Shown here piece after piece: positions 27,399 through 36,900 of a stretch of 64,000 nt of DNA; positions within the stretch are counted from its first letter, which is position 1, and the number at the start of each line of letters is the position of its first letter. Origin of the DNA: Dyella amyloliquefaciens (GTDB lineage Bacteria > Pseudomonadota > Gammaproteobacteria > Xanthomonadales > Rhodanobacteraceae); the NCBI RefSeq assembly GCF_004296575.1, contig NZ_SAYT01000006.1, positions 62,001 to 126,000 of the forward strand, written 5' to 3'. Position numbers and translations under genes: made by a program. A model generated the notes under the pieces. That model ran no database searches. It saw only the letters and a program-made list of their open reading frames with translations, and was not told the DNA's origin.

Positions 27399-27959
27399 AT
27401 GTTTGGTGTTGCGTGAGCCATCGGTAGCCCTCGTATTTCCATCAAGCTCGCGCATTTGCCTCGCAGCGGTGCAAGCCAGGATGAACGAGTGGGGACGCTG
27501 TTGGCTGGCGAGTCATTTGGCAGGTCCGCGGTCGCGCACTGGGTGCGCTCCTACAAGTTGAGGCCGCGGCTACAGGTTTCGCCCGGCGATGAGCCGCGTA
27601 GCGGCTCGAGCCTGTATCGGGTCCCTTATGTCCCGAGCGGTCGGGAGGCGGATCAGCCCGAAGGGTGGCCGGCAGGGATGCCGGCCAGTGGATCGTCAGG
27701 GCAGGACGCCCTGTCGATCCACCCCGCCTCCCGGCCGCGCCCCCGTCAGGGGCGGGATATCAGGGTCGCCTTTCTCTTGGTTACTTCTCTTTGGCGAGAC
27801 AAAGAGAAGTAACCCGCTCGCCGGCAGGCGAGTGGAAGCCCGCCGCAGGCGAGCACGCTGGCGGAATCGCCGGACAGGTGCCGAAGGGCTGCTCCAAGGG
27901 AGTTGTAGGCGGCGTTGACTGAATCGCGGTAGCGCTTCAACAAGATCGAGGCGGACGGA
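27399..27959. other. 561-bp gene-free gap rich in hairpins
   Basis: Lies between the second Nudix gene and the FUSC gene (convergent). It holds successive hairpins: GGCCGGC-agggat-GCCGGCC (27667-27686), CAGGGC-aggac-GCCCTG (27698-27714), GCCCC-gtca-GGGGC (27739-27752 area), the 15-bp inverted repeat at 27779-27814, and CTCGCC-ggca-GGCGAG just after it. Small open frames overlapping these look like noise. No promoter was assigned. Confidence 0.65.
27779..27814. repeat. hairpin repeat of the CTTTTCTTTTG family, copy 2
   Basis: Perfect 15-bp inverted repeat GGTTACTTCTCTTTG (27779-27793) / CAAAGAGAAGTAACC (27800-27814) with six-base spacer GCGAGA. It has the same layout and spacer length as copy 1 at 8676-8705 and shares AAGTAACCC after the right arm. 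Both copies lie in hairpin-rich gaps downstream of plus-strand genes. Confidence 0.8.
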
Positions 27960-30044
27960 TCACACCGTCGCCGCCGACCGATGCCGATTGCGCCCAGTGA
28001 TATGCGCCAACGTATTCACGTTATCCACCAAGCGATCGCTGATACGCATGAGCAGCTCGGCGGCCTGCCGATCCTCGGCCATGTTGAGCAGGGCGGTATA
28101 GGTACGCTGCAGCGCGCGCAGATCCGGCAGGCGCTCGGGCGTGCGCTGCATGCGCAGGGCCGAGGCGATTTCGTGCAAGGCGGAGGAGGTGTGGTCGACG
28201 AAGGCGCACATTTCCACCGTCTCGGGCAGGTTGTCGTGATCGTCGATCAGGGCTTCCAGCGTCATGGCCGTGCGTGCGAGTCGATTGCCGTTGGCGAACA
28301 GTGCGCTCGCCAGTTCCAGCAGCGGCTGCGGCGTGCCGGGTTCCGAGCGCATGCGATCGAGTGACGCCTGCGCGTTGCTGCGCGCGGTACGCGCGGCCGT
28401 GCGCGCCTCGCGGCGGCCGTCGCGTCGCTCGGGGCGCGCAAGGGCGTGCAGGTAATCCGCGTACGCATCCAGCATGTCCGACAGCGCGGCGCGTGCGCGG
28501 CCGCGCTCCCAGGTGGGCCACAGCACGTAGGCGAGCAAGGCCATGCCGCTGCCGAGCGCGGTGTTGATGACGCGATCCATCACCGCGTCGCTGGAGTTGA
28601 CGCCTTCCAGCGACAGCAGGATGACTACGGTGCCGGTCAGTGCCGACACCGCCACGCCGTAGTGCGCCGTGGCGAGATAGCGGAACGACATGCACAGCAC
28701 CGCCATCAGCGCGATATGCGCCCAGATGTCGTGCGGCGTGATGTGCAGCAGCGCGGTGGTGAGCAACAGGCCTAGCACGGTGCCGACCACGCGCAGCAGG
28801 CCGAAGTTGAAGGTGGCGGCGAAGTCCGGGCGCAGCACGATGGCTGCCGTCATGGGCAGCCAGTAGCCGTGGGGCAGGGCAAGCTGGCGCGCGACGAACA
28901 GCGTGGCGGTCAGCGTGATGGCGCTGCGCACGGCATGGCGGAACGCCACCGAGTGCGGCGTGATATTGGCCCGCAAGGTGGCGCGGGTGGAGCTGCTGCG
29001 CAGCGCGGCGGGTAGCGGGGTCTCGTCCGCGGCGGCACGGAGTTCGCCCCGGCTGCCGGCCCAGTTCGCATTACGCACGGCGGCGGCCAACTGGCCGGAC
29101 AGGGCGTGGATATGCGTGGCCAGTCCATCCGCGTTGCCGCCGTCGCCCAGCAGCGCATTCTCGCTGGCTTGCAGGGTTTGCAGCGCCCGCTCTGCCTGCG
29201 TGGGAGGCTCGCCGGCCTCCAGCGCGTCGGCGATGGCTGCGAGCACGCGCGCGGCATCGTTGCGGAACATCGCGTGGATGGAAGGGCTGGCGCGCAGCTC
29301 CGCCATCGCCGTGAGTTCCAGGCGGATGCGCTCAGCCAGTTCCAGCAGCACGCCGAACGCTTCCATGGCGCGACCACGCGCGTGGTGGCGGCCGAGCAGC
29401 GTGTGCTGCAGCGTGGTCATGGCATCGGTGAGGGCCGGTACGTCGGCGTCGTCATGAGCCTGTTGCCGTGCCAGCGACGACATGCCCCGGTACACGGCCG
29501 CCAGCGCATGGCGCTCCGGTCGGTAACGCTGCAGTGGCCATGCTGCGACAGAGAACACGGTGAGCAGCAAGCCGCCAGCGAAGATCAGGCTGGCCGCGCC
29601 GATGGCTTCGTGCAGGGGGCGCGGCGTGGCAGCGGTGACCACCAGCAGGATCATGCTGGTCATGCCCACGCGGGTCATGTCGGGGCCGAACACCACCAGC
29701 AATCCACCGAAGAATCCGAACGCCGCGGTGGCGATCAGCATCGGCACCAGCTGATCGCCGATCAGGAATCCGATCAGCGAGGCCAGTCCTGCCGCCAGCG
29801 AGGCGAGCAGCAGCCGGGCCATGCGTTGCCGGTAGGGGCCGGGCTGGTCCGAGAACATGGTGTCCAGCGCACCCGCCGCGATGCCCAGGCCGATGCCCGG
29901 ATGCCCGCTGACGAGGCCGATGACGAGCGGCAGGATCACGGCGGCCGTATTGCGGATCACCACGCGCACGGGCACGTCGGGTCGCTTGGTCGTCAACAAG
30001 CTGTCGACCACCGTGGCACGCAGGGAATATCCGCTCGAGGACAT
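27960..30044 (-). CDS. FUSC-family inner-membrane protein (YccS/aromatic acid exporter-like)
   Basis: The ATG at 30044 gives 694 residues (MSSSGYSLRATVVDSLL); an upstream ATG at 30077 adds 11 residues. It has two hydrophobic blocks of several helices each: the first at about 30-160 (NTAAVILPLVIGLVSGHPGI; LLASLAAGLASLIGFLIGDQ), the second at about 350-510 (HGYWLPMTAAIVLRPDFAAT; SFRYLATAHYGVAVSALTGT). Charged cytoplasmic helical regions follow each. This is the duplicated FUSC/YccS architecture, linked in relatives to efflux of aromatic acids. Here the substrate is unknown, and no adjacent AaeA/AaeX-type partner is present. Confidence 0.88.
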   Translation of the reverse strand: MSSSGYSLRATVVDSLLTTKRPDVPVRVVIRNTAAVILPLVIGLVSGHPGIGLGIAAGALDTMFSDQPGPYRQRMARLLLASLAAGLASLIGFLIGDQLVPMLIATAAFGFFGGLLVVFGPDMTRVGMTSMILLVVTAATPRPLHEAIGAASLIFAGGLLLTVFSVAAWPLQRYRPERHALAAVYRGMSSLARQQAHDDADVPALTDAMTTLQHTLLGRHHARGRAMEAFGVLLELAERIRLELTAMAELRASPSIHAMFRNDAARVLAAIADALEAGEPPTQAERALQTLQASENALLGDGGNADGLATHIHALSGQLAAAVRNANWAGSRGELRAAADETPLPAALRSSSTRATLRANITPHSVAFRHAVRSAITLTATLFVARQLALPHGYWLPMTAAIVLRPDFAATFNFGLLRVVGTVLGLLLTTALLHITPHDIWAHIALMAVLCMSFRYLATAHYGVAVSALTGTVVILLSLEGVNSSDAVMDRVINTALGSGMALLAYVLWPTWERGRARAALSDMLDAYADYLHALARPERRDGRREARTAARTARSNAQASLDRMRSEPGTPQPLLELASALFANGNRLARTAMTLEALIDDHDNLPETVEMCAFVDHTSSALHEIASALRMQRTPERLPDLRALQRTYTALLNMAEDRQAAELLMRISDRLVDNVNTLAHITGRNRHRSAATV

Positions 30045-30128
30045 GACGCTTCGTTCGCTCCTAAACGATGCCGCCATTCTGCCCCAGGGTGCCTGAAGCG
30101 AACGCGACGAATCCGGCAGCGGGCTTGC

Positions 30129-30884
30129 TCAATCGCCCCCGGCACCGAGTTGCCGCGACAGCGCGTAGAGCACGCGCAGATCCTGCGCATCCAGTTCGTT
30201 GCCTTCCATGCCACGGAAATGGTGGTGGAACGAATGCACCGTGGCGGCCCGGTCGTCCAGCGGATAGCCGATCAGCCCCAGCGCCATCCATGGATCGAAG
30301 CCCGGCGGCGGGTCGGCCAGCACGCCCCGTGGCCACAGGCCAAAGCCGGCGTCGGCGAGCTGCTGCCACGGGAAATGCGGACCGGGGTCGTCCTTGCGGC
30401 CGGGAGCGAGGTCCTCATGGCCGATGATCTGGGTGCGCGGAATGCGCAGGCGATCGGTGAGGTCGGCCAGCAGGCGCAGCAGGCTGTCGATCTGCGGTCG
30501 GGTGAAGGGCGAATGGCCGTCGTTGTCCAGCTCGATGCCGATGGACGCGGAATTGACGTCGGTGATGGTGCCCCAGTGTCCCGCACCGGCGTGCCAGGCG
30601 CGCTGGTCGTCGGCCACGAGCTGGTAGATGCGACCGTCGTTGCCGACCAGATAGTGCGAGCTCACCGGGCCGCCGCTGTTGGCGGTGCGCAGCGTCTGCA
30701 GGGCCTGCTCGGCCGAATGCTCGTCAGTGAAATGGATCACGATCAGCACCGGGCGGCGCTGGTCGAAGTTGGGCGAGGGCACCCAGCGGGCCATCGGGTT
30801 GCGCACCGGCGCAGGCGCGCAGGCGCTCAGCAAGGCGAGCATCAGGGTGGACAGCAGCGCAAGCCGGGCATGGGAGGGCAGCAT
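30129..30884 (-). CDS. N-acetylmuramoyl-L-alanine amidase lipoprotein (AmiD-like)
   Basis: Cleaves the amide bond between MurNAc and the stem peptide in peptidoglycan turnover. The ATG at 30884 gives 251 residues with a lipoprotein signal (LLSTLMLALLSAC, cysteine at about 22), matching AmiD rather than cytoplasmic AmpD. Amidase_2 zinc ligands are visible: H in VLIVIHFTDEH, H in TQIIGHEDLAPGRKDDPG and the D of the same segment. Then FPWQQLADAGFGLWP leads into a C-terminal domain. It is downstream of efpL on the minus strand (118-bp gap) and followed by the FUSC gene. Confidence 0.92.
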   Translation of the reverse strand: MLPSHARLALLSTLMLALLSACAPAPVRNPMARWVPSPNFDQRRPVLIVIHFTDEHSAEQALQTLRTANSGGPVSSHYLVGNDGRIYQLVADDQRAWHAGAGHWGTITDVNSASIGIELDNDGHSPFTRPQIDSLLRLLADLTDRLRIPRTQIIGHEDLAPGRKDDPGPHFPWQQLADAGFGLWPRGVLADPPPGFDPWMALGLIGYPLDDRAATVHSFHHHFRGMEGNELDAQDLRVLYALSRQLGAGGD

Positions 30885-31002
30885 GGCGGTCACGTCGCAG
30901 GGGAATAAAGCGAAGCTGCCGCACCCAGCGGGCGAGGTCAAGCCAAACGAAAACGGCGCCGGGAATGCCCGACGCCGTCGTCGCTGCGAACGATGGGATG
31001 GA

Positions 31003-31566
31003 TCAGGCGCGGCCGGCGAATTCGCCCGTCAGCGTGTTCACCCACACCTTTTCTTCGTTGGTGATGTACTCGGGCACCTGGATCTCGATGCCGGTGTTGA
31101 GCTTGGCTGGCTTGGTGCGCTTGGTGGCGCTGGCGCCCTTCAGCTCCGGCGCGGTGTCCACCACGATCAGCGTCACGCTGGTCGGCACCTGCAGGCCTAC
31201 CGGCGCGTCGTCGATTACCTGCACGTAGTAACCCTCGACGCCTTCCACGATGTAGCCGGCGTTGTCGCCCACCAGCTCGGGGCCGAGCGTGTACTGCGTG
31301 TAATCCTCGTTGTCCATGAACACGTAGGCGTCGCCGTCCATGTACGAGAAGTTCGCGGCGCGGCGCAGCAGGTCCATTTCCTTGAGATCGTCATCGGCGC
31401 GCAGGCTCAGGTCGAACTTGCGGCCTCCGGGGATCGAATACATGGTGAAGCGGAAGGTGACGTTGCCGCCACGTGCCGTCGGCGAGCTGCGCTCGATGTC
31501 GCGCACCTGGTAGACGGTGCCGTCGTGTTCGACCACGTTGCCTTTCTTGACGTCGGAAGCTTTCAT
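31003..31566 (-). CDS. efpL: elongation factor P-like protein EfpL (YeiP)
   Basis: Rescues ribosomes stalled at certain proline-containing and other motifs, a paralogue of EF-P. The 187-residue protein starts [16 protein letters not shown]. The loop that in EF-P carries the modified lysine reads SSPTARGG with R32 at the tip, the arginine that marks the YeiP/EfpL subgroup. The conserved C-terminal region contains [20 protein letters not shown] and [16 protein letters not shown]. No EF-P modification gene is nearby, in line with EfpL being used unmodified. Older symbol: yeiP. Confidence 0.93.
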   Translation of the reverse strand: MKASDVKKGNVVEHDGTVYQVRDIERSSPTARGGNVTFRFTMYSIPGGRKFDLSLRADDDLKEMDLLRRAANFSYMDGDAYVFMDNEDYTQYTLGPELVGDNAGYIVEGVEGYYVQVIDDAPVGLQVPTSVTLIVVDTAPELKGASATKRTKPAKLNTGIEIQVPEYITNEEKVWVNTLTGEFAGRA

Positions 31567-31601
31567 GGATGTGAGACCAATGGATGGAAACGTTTCGTGT
31601 T

Positions 31602-31685
31602 CGTCATCCCCGCAAAAGCGGGGATCCAGTGACTTTGGCGCCTGAAAATGAAAGGCGCCGGATACCTGCTCTCGCAGGCATGACG
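31602..31685. repeat. 84-bp MITE-like element with terminal inverted repeats
   Basis: Bounded by CGTCAT (31602-31607) and ATGACG (31680-31685). Inside are three hairpins: ATCCCCGC-aaaa-GCGGGGAT (31606-31625), GGCGCC...GGCGCC (about 31638-31659) and CCTGC-tctc-GCAGG (about 31666-31678). Elements of this type with CCCCGC/GCGGGG arms and ATGAC ends are familiar dispersed repeats in proteobacteria; that link is from memory. It lies between efpL and the SDR gene, both minus strand, so it would be transcribed as an RNA hairpin upstream of efpL. Confidence 0.7.
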
Positions 31686-31695
31686 GTTGGGAGCA

Positions 31696-32457
31696 TTACT
31701 TCGGCTGCAAACGCACCGCGCCATCGAGGCGGATGGTTTCGCCGTTGATGTAACGGTTGCCGAGGATGAAGGCCACGGTGTTGGCGAACTCTTCCGGCTT
31801 GCCCAGGCGTGACGGGAACGGAATCGAGGCCGACAGCGACTCTTGCACCTGCGGCGGCATGCCGTCCACCATCGGCGTCCAGAAGATGCCCGGTGCGATG
31901 GTCGCGACGCGAATGCCGAAGCGGGACAGCTCGCGGGCCATCGGCAGCGTCATGCCGACCACACCGCCCTTGGAGGCGGAATACGCGGCCTGGCCGATCT
32001 GGCCTTCGAAGGCGGCTACCGAAGCGGTGTTGATGATCACGCCGCGCTCGCCGTCTTCACCCGCCTCGTTCGCCTGCATCAGGTTGGCAGCGGCCTTGGC
32101 CACGTTGAAGCTGCCCACCAGGTTCACCATCACGGTGGTGGCGAAGGTGTTCAGCGGCATCGGACCTTCCTTGCCGAGCATGCGGCCGGCGCCCAGGATG
32201 CCCGCGCAGTTCATCACGACGTTGAGGCCACCCATGGCCTGGTGGGCGGCGGCGACGTTGGCGCTCACGCCCTCTTCGGAGGTGACGTCGGTGCGGTAGA
32301 AGTGACCGCCCAATGCCTTGGCCGCTTCCTGGCCCTTTTCCTCATTCACGTCGAACAGGGCGACCGTGCCGCCGTTGGCGACCAGAAGCTGCGCCACCGC
32401 GTGGCCGAGACCGGACGCACCGCCGGTGATGATCGCCTTGACCTGATTGAGCTGCAT
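31696..32457 (-). CDS. short-chain dehydrogenase (3-hydroxyacyl-CoA dehydrogenase type 2-like)
   Basis: NAD-dependent SDR of 253 residues. The cofactor motif is TGGASGLG (11-18), then NCAGILGAGRM, the catalytic Ser in INTASVAAFEGQ and YSASKGGV with the Tyr and Lys. Similarity in style to HSD17B10-type 3-hydroxyacyl-CoA dehydrogenases (AYSASKGGVVGMTLPMAREL, APGIFWTPMV) suggests fatty or branched acyl-CoA beta-oxidation. This would fit the leucine catabolism genes at the far end, but it is not part of that cluster. The substrate is inferred only. Confidence 0.88.
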   Translation of the reverse strand: MQLNQVKAIITGGASGLGHAVAQLLVANGGTVALFDVNEEKGQEAAKALGGHFYRTDVTSEEGVSANVAAAHQAMGGLNVVMNCAGILGAGRMLGKEGPMPLNTFATTVMVNLVGSFNVAKAAANLMQANEAGEDGERGVIINTASVAAFEGQIGQAAYSASKGGVVGMTLPMARELSRFGIRVATIAPGIFWTPMVDGMPPQVQESLSASIPFPSRLGKPEEFANTVAFILGNRYINGETIRLDGAVRLQPK

Positions 32458-33163
32458 GAGAAATCTCCGGGCGCTTTAGGGCAAAACGTTGATTGTACCG
32501 TTGGGCATCGAATGCCGGTACGAGAGCGGGCAAGCGCCGCCGCCGGCCCCGCTAATTCTTGCGCTAATCGCATGATCTTGTGGGAATTTTTTCGTTGGCA
32601 ACGCGGGCGGGCAATGCCAGAATGCCTCCGGTCGAAATGTGGGCTGTTTGGCATTTCGTCCGTCGCACGCATCCGTCCACCGGATGGCGACAGGGGGCAA
32701 GACCGCAGTAACGCCACGGGCTGTATGTCCGCGTCCGGCCATGATCGGGCGTCGTGGCGTGTGTGCATCCACCGGCCGCAGCAGGTCCGGTAAGCCAGTC
32801 CAGCAAGACATGACCGGATGCTTCCCGGTGATGTGCATGACTCCAGGCAAGGGCGGCATGGCCGCCAACGGCAACACAGATCGGTGCAGCAAGGGGCTGT
32901 GCCAGGCAAAGGGCAGGACCGGGTCCATCCATGCGTGCAGGGGTACGCGGGACGGCGCCGGGGAACGTGCAGTAGCCGGTCGATCGCGGCCGGTGATGTT
33001 GCGGGATGTCGCGTTGCAATCGGGTCGTCGGCCATTGCCTGCCTCGTGCAGGCATCTACAGGGGAGTAGTGATGGAGCACAGGGGTTGCCTGCGTCCGGC
33101 GAACGGGACGCATCCCACGATTGACCATGGCTTGCCGGGCAGTCTCACGGTCCGGGGGCGCGC
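32458..33163. other. 706-bp gene-free region upstream of the SapC/adhesin locus
   Basis: Divergent promoter region between the SDR and SapC genes. Open frames here (one plus frame of about 160 codons and minus frames) have no family-like sequence and read as GC noise. Visible structure: several short hairpins, for example GCCTGC-ctcgt-GCAGGC near 33037-33053. It is the longest non-coding stretch in the window and lies directly ahead of the 6,321-residue adhesin operon. A long regulated leader or small RNA is possible but not shown. Confidence 0.55.
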
Positions 33164-33910
33164 ATGAAGCAGCTACTCATCTATGACCGGCCGATCGCGC
33201 TGAACCGCCACCAGCATCGGCACCTGCGCATCAAGCCGTCACTGTCGGACTACCAGTTCGCCAGCAAGCTCAATTCGGTACCGCTCACCGTCACCGAATT
33301 TGGCGACGCGCTGCGCGACTACCCCATCGTGTTTGCAGGCAGCCCGGACAACGCTTCCATGCCGGTGGCGCTGCTCGGCCTTACGCAGGCCGAAAACCTG
33401 TTCGTCCAAGACGATGGTCTTTGGGATGCCGGCACTTATGTGCCCGCCTTTTTGCGCCGTTATCCGTTCGTGGTGGCTGATCAGGATCAGGCCGACAACT
33501 TCGCGGTGTGCGTGGACGGATCCTTCCTCAGCGAGGAACCCGACGCCGTGGCGCTGTTCGACGAAAACGGCGCGGATACGCCGGCGCTCGCGCAGGCGGT
33601 GAAATTTCTCGCCGACTACCAGCAAGCGGTGGCACGCACGCGCGCCTTCATGGAGCAACTGCGCGAGCACAAGTTGCTGGTCGACAAGGCGATCCACGTC
33701 GATCGCAAAGGCGTTGCGCGGCAATCGCTCAACGGCTTTTGCATCGTCGACGAAGCGCGCCTCAACAAGCTCGGCGCACGTGCGCTGGAAAAACTTTCAC
33801 GTACCGGCGCACTTGGACTTGCGTATCTGCAAGTGGCTTCGCTCGGCAATGTGAAGCGTTTGGCCAGCCGGCTCGACGCGCGTTCGCAAGTGCCTTCCCC
33901 GCTGCATTGA
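33164..33910 (+). CDS. SapC-family protein
   Basis: A 248-residue protein of the SapC family, named after the Campylobacter fetus S-layer secretion locus; its biochemical role is unclear. Family features: NRHQHRHLRIKPSLSDYQFA near the N-terminus, then EFGDALRDYPIVFAG, MPVALLGLTQAENLF, YVPAFLRRYPFVVA and the acidic DGSFLSEEPDAVALFDENG segment. There is no signal peptide, so it is cytoplasmic or peripheral. The start ATG at 33164 follows GGGGG by about 6 bases. Only 69 bp, with a 9-bp hairpin, separate it from the giant adhesin. Co-expression and a helper role in surface protein export are suggested by position, not shown. Confidence 0.88.
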   Translation: MKQLLIYDRPIALNRHQHRHLRIKPSLSDYQFASKLNSVPLTVTEFGDALRDYPIVFAGSPDNASMPVALLGLTQAENLFVQDDGLWDAGTYVPAFLRRYPFVVADQDQADNFAVCVDGSFLSEEPDAVALFDENGADTPALAQAVKFLADYQQAVARTRAFMEQLREHKLLVDKAIHVDRKGVARQSLNGFCIVDEARLNKLGARALEKLSRTGALGLAYLQVASLGNVKRLASRLDARSQVPSPLH

Positions 33911-33919
33911 TTGCGAGCC

Positions 33920-33940
33920 CGGGCACGCACCGCGTGCCCG
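33920..33940 (+). promoter_or_regulatory. 9-bp hairpin between the SapC and adhesin genes
   Basis: Perfect stem CGGGCACGC (33920-33928) / GCGTGCCCG (33932-33940) with a three-base loop. It starts 10 bp after the SapC stop and lies 39 bp before the adhesin start. No T-run follows, so it is a poor intrinsic terminator; it may be an mRNA-stability or processing hairpin that sets the ratio of the two products. Confidence 0.55.
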
Positions 33941-33979
33941 CGCCCGTCCTCGCACGTTTACCGCCATACGGTCAGTGCC

Positions 33980-36900
33980 ATGAGCCATCGCATCGTTTCG
34001 AAGAATCCGGCCAACCCACGTTTGCATGGCCTGGAGAAGATGTCATTGCGAACCCTGGCTACCGCCGTGTGCGGTGCGCTGGGCATGGGCTTGTCTTCGC
34101 AGGCATTGGCGGCGGGACCATCGACACTGGTCACGGTGGCCAACGGGCAGGGCCACACGCTCAATAATTTCACTGCGAGCAACATCCAGACCACCAAAAA
34201 CGGCAACAGCAACACCATCAACATCGCGCCGGTCCAGCCCAACAACAGTACCGGCAGCGTCGCCTTTGGTTCGTATGGCGATTTCAATGTCGCCCAAGGC
34301 GATACGGTCAACTTCACTCTGCCGCAGAACGCCACCAGCGTGGTCAACCTGATCTGGGGCGAAAGCACCAGCAAGGCGGCGCAGATCGACGGCACGGTCA
34401 ACAGCTACCTCTATGGGAAGAGCGGCACGAGCTATGGCGGCGCGGTGTATTTCGCCGACCCCAACGGCATCGTGATTGGCGCGTCGGGCGTATTGAACGT
34501 CGGCGCGTTGTCGTTGAGCGCGCCCACCGCATCGTTCATGCAGAACGTGCTGATCGACGCCAACAATATCGGCACCGCGGGCGCCACCAGGGCCAATCTC
34601 GATGCGCTGCTCGGGGGGCAGAACACGGTGACGACGCCGGCGACCACCACATCGCCTTTCACCGACTCCAAGAATCCGACCAATCTCAACGGCAACGCGC
34701 CGACCAGCACCACCACCTCCACGGATGCGAACGGCAACACCACCACCGACTACACCTACGTCAGTGGCAATGTCAGCACGCGAGTGGTGGTGTACGCGCC
34801 CAAGAGCGGCAGTACCACCTACACCATCTACACCACGACTGCCGAGACGGTGAATGACACCGCCGCGGCCAATGCCTGCGCGTCGGGCAACAGCGCGATG
34901 ATCTGCGTGGATGGCGCCATCCATGCCAACAATGCGGTGCGCATCCACGCCACCACCATCGACGTAAGCGGCACGATCACCGTTTCGGGAGCCGGCAGCG
35001 ATTTCCTCGCCACGGCGGTCAACCTCGACGGCAATGGCGCACCGACGCAAGTGGAGCAGGATGGCAACACCATCCGCCTGATCGCCGAGGACAGCAACGG
35101 CAGCTCCGGCGGCGGCGACGCGCAGGCCAACGCGGCGGTCAGCGTGAGCGGCACGCTCAGCACCGGCAACGGGACTTACCCGAAGTCGGCCACGCCCGCG
35201 CCGAGCCAGGACAGCTGGGGTGAAATCGCCCTGACTGCCAACGTCGCCAGCAACTCCGACTACGCCACCGGCAGCGAGATCAGCACGCTGGAAAGCGCCG
35301 GCAAGAACGTGGCGGATGGCGCCCTCCTGATGCTGGACCAGGGCACCTTCAACAGCAGCACGCCGAACCAGATTATCGACAACCTGGTGCCGTCGACGTC
35401 CCAGCTGGCATCCGATGCGATGGTCGCGGCCAATGTGGCGGCCGGCAAGCTGGGCGTGCAGGTGGCGTTTGCGCGCTCCTTCAGTACGGCCAATGTCGAG
35501 TTGTCGAAAGGCGCCAACATCAATGCCGGCGGCGACGTGCTGCTGCAATCGGGCAGCACCACCGAAACCAGTGCCAATGTCACCGCGGCGACGACCAGCG
35601 GTTCCAGCCCGCTTTCGGCTGCCGGCTTCTACGGCGCGGTTTACAGCAAGGCCAATGCCCTGGTGGATTCGGGCGCCATTGTGACCAGTGGCGGCAACGT
35701 CACGGTGAAGGCCACCACCGACAACTCGATGGCGGTCACGGCCAGCAGCACGGCCACCGGTAGCAACAGCGTGGTCGGCGCCACGGTGGCGTGGACCCAG
35801 GCGGCGGTGGATGCCAATGCGCAAGTCAACGGCACAGTCACGGCCAACGCGCTGAATATCGGCGCACACAACTCCAACGATTTCGACACCGAAGCGAGTG
35901 CTTCCACCAGCAATGCCAGCGGTTCCGGTTCCATTGGCCTGGCCGGTGCGGTCAGCCGGCAGACGATCGCGGCCGATGCTTACCTGGGCAGCGCGCCGAC
36001 CATCAACATTGGCGCAGCCGGCAACATCACCATTGCGGCCGAAACCGACACCACCAAGAACAACACCAGCGCATCGACCGGCACCACGGCGCCGACGCCA
36101 GCGGAAAGTCCGTCGCCTAGCCAGAGCGAGCAAGGCGAAGGCGGCGATCTCACCAATACGATGGGCAATGTGACCCAGAACGCCGATGGCAGCGGTTCGG
36201 GCAAGGGCCTGGGCAGCGACTTGCCGTTCAAGATCGGCTCGGCCGTGGCGTGGACCGACAGCAGCAACACTGCCACCGCTTCGACTGCGCCGAACCTGGT
36301 CATCGCCACAGGCGGCAACCTCGCGATCCAGGCCATCGTGAGCAATGCCGGCATCCACAATGGGGCCGACAGCGAAACCTCCTCTGCCGAAGATGCCGGC
36401 AGCGAAGGCGCCAGCTCCACATCGGGTTCGAGCGGTGGCGGTTCCTCCTCCGTCAACGTCTCGGCCGCCGTCGCCTACGCCAACTACCAGAACAGCGCCG
36501 ATGCCGAGATCGGCAGCGGCGACAAGATCACGGCGCAGAACATCGGCGTGAACGCGCAGGTCGTCGTGCCATTCGATTTCACCTTTGGCCTCGGTAGCCA
36601 GGTTTCGTCCGATCTTTCCGATCTGGAGAGCATGGGCAACAGCCTGGATGCTTTCGAGCAGGGCCTTTCCGATCTCAACACCCTCAAGAGCACGGTGAAG
36701 GGTTTGCCCTCCACCATCATGAACGGGGTCAGCGGTTTTGCCGGCGCGGCCGGTGATGGCAGTACCGTCACCGTGGGCGGTTCGGTCAACTACTTCGGCA
36801 TGAGCAACAGCAGTCGCGCCTGGGTCGGCAGCGGCAGTTCGCTCACTTCCACTGCCGCGACGCCGGCCAGGGGCGGCAACGAAAGCTGGACCAGTTCGCT

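Noticed and set aside
32690-32740. c-di-GMP-I (GEMM) riboswitch candidate
   Set aside because: Only parts of the conserved core are echoed, and the GAAA-capped P1b hairpin and GCAAAGCC core are missing. Mentioned only as a check within the leader finding.
32639-33124. 161-codon plus-strand frame upstream of the SapC gene
   Set aside because: No recognisable protein features or ribosome-binding site; Arg/Gly/Ser composition as expected from random GC-rich DNA. Treated as non-coding.
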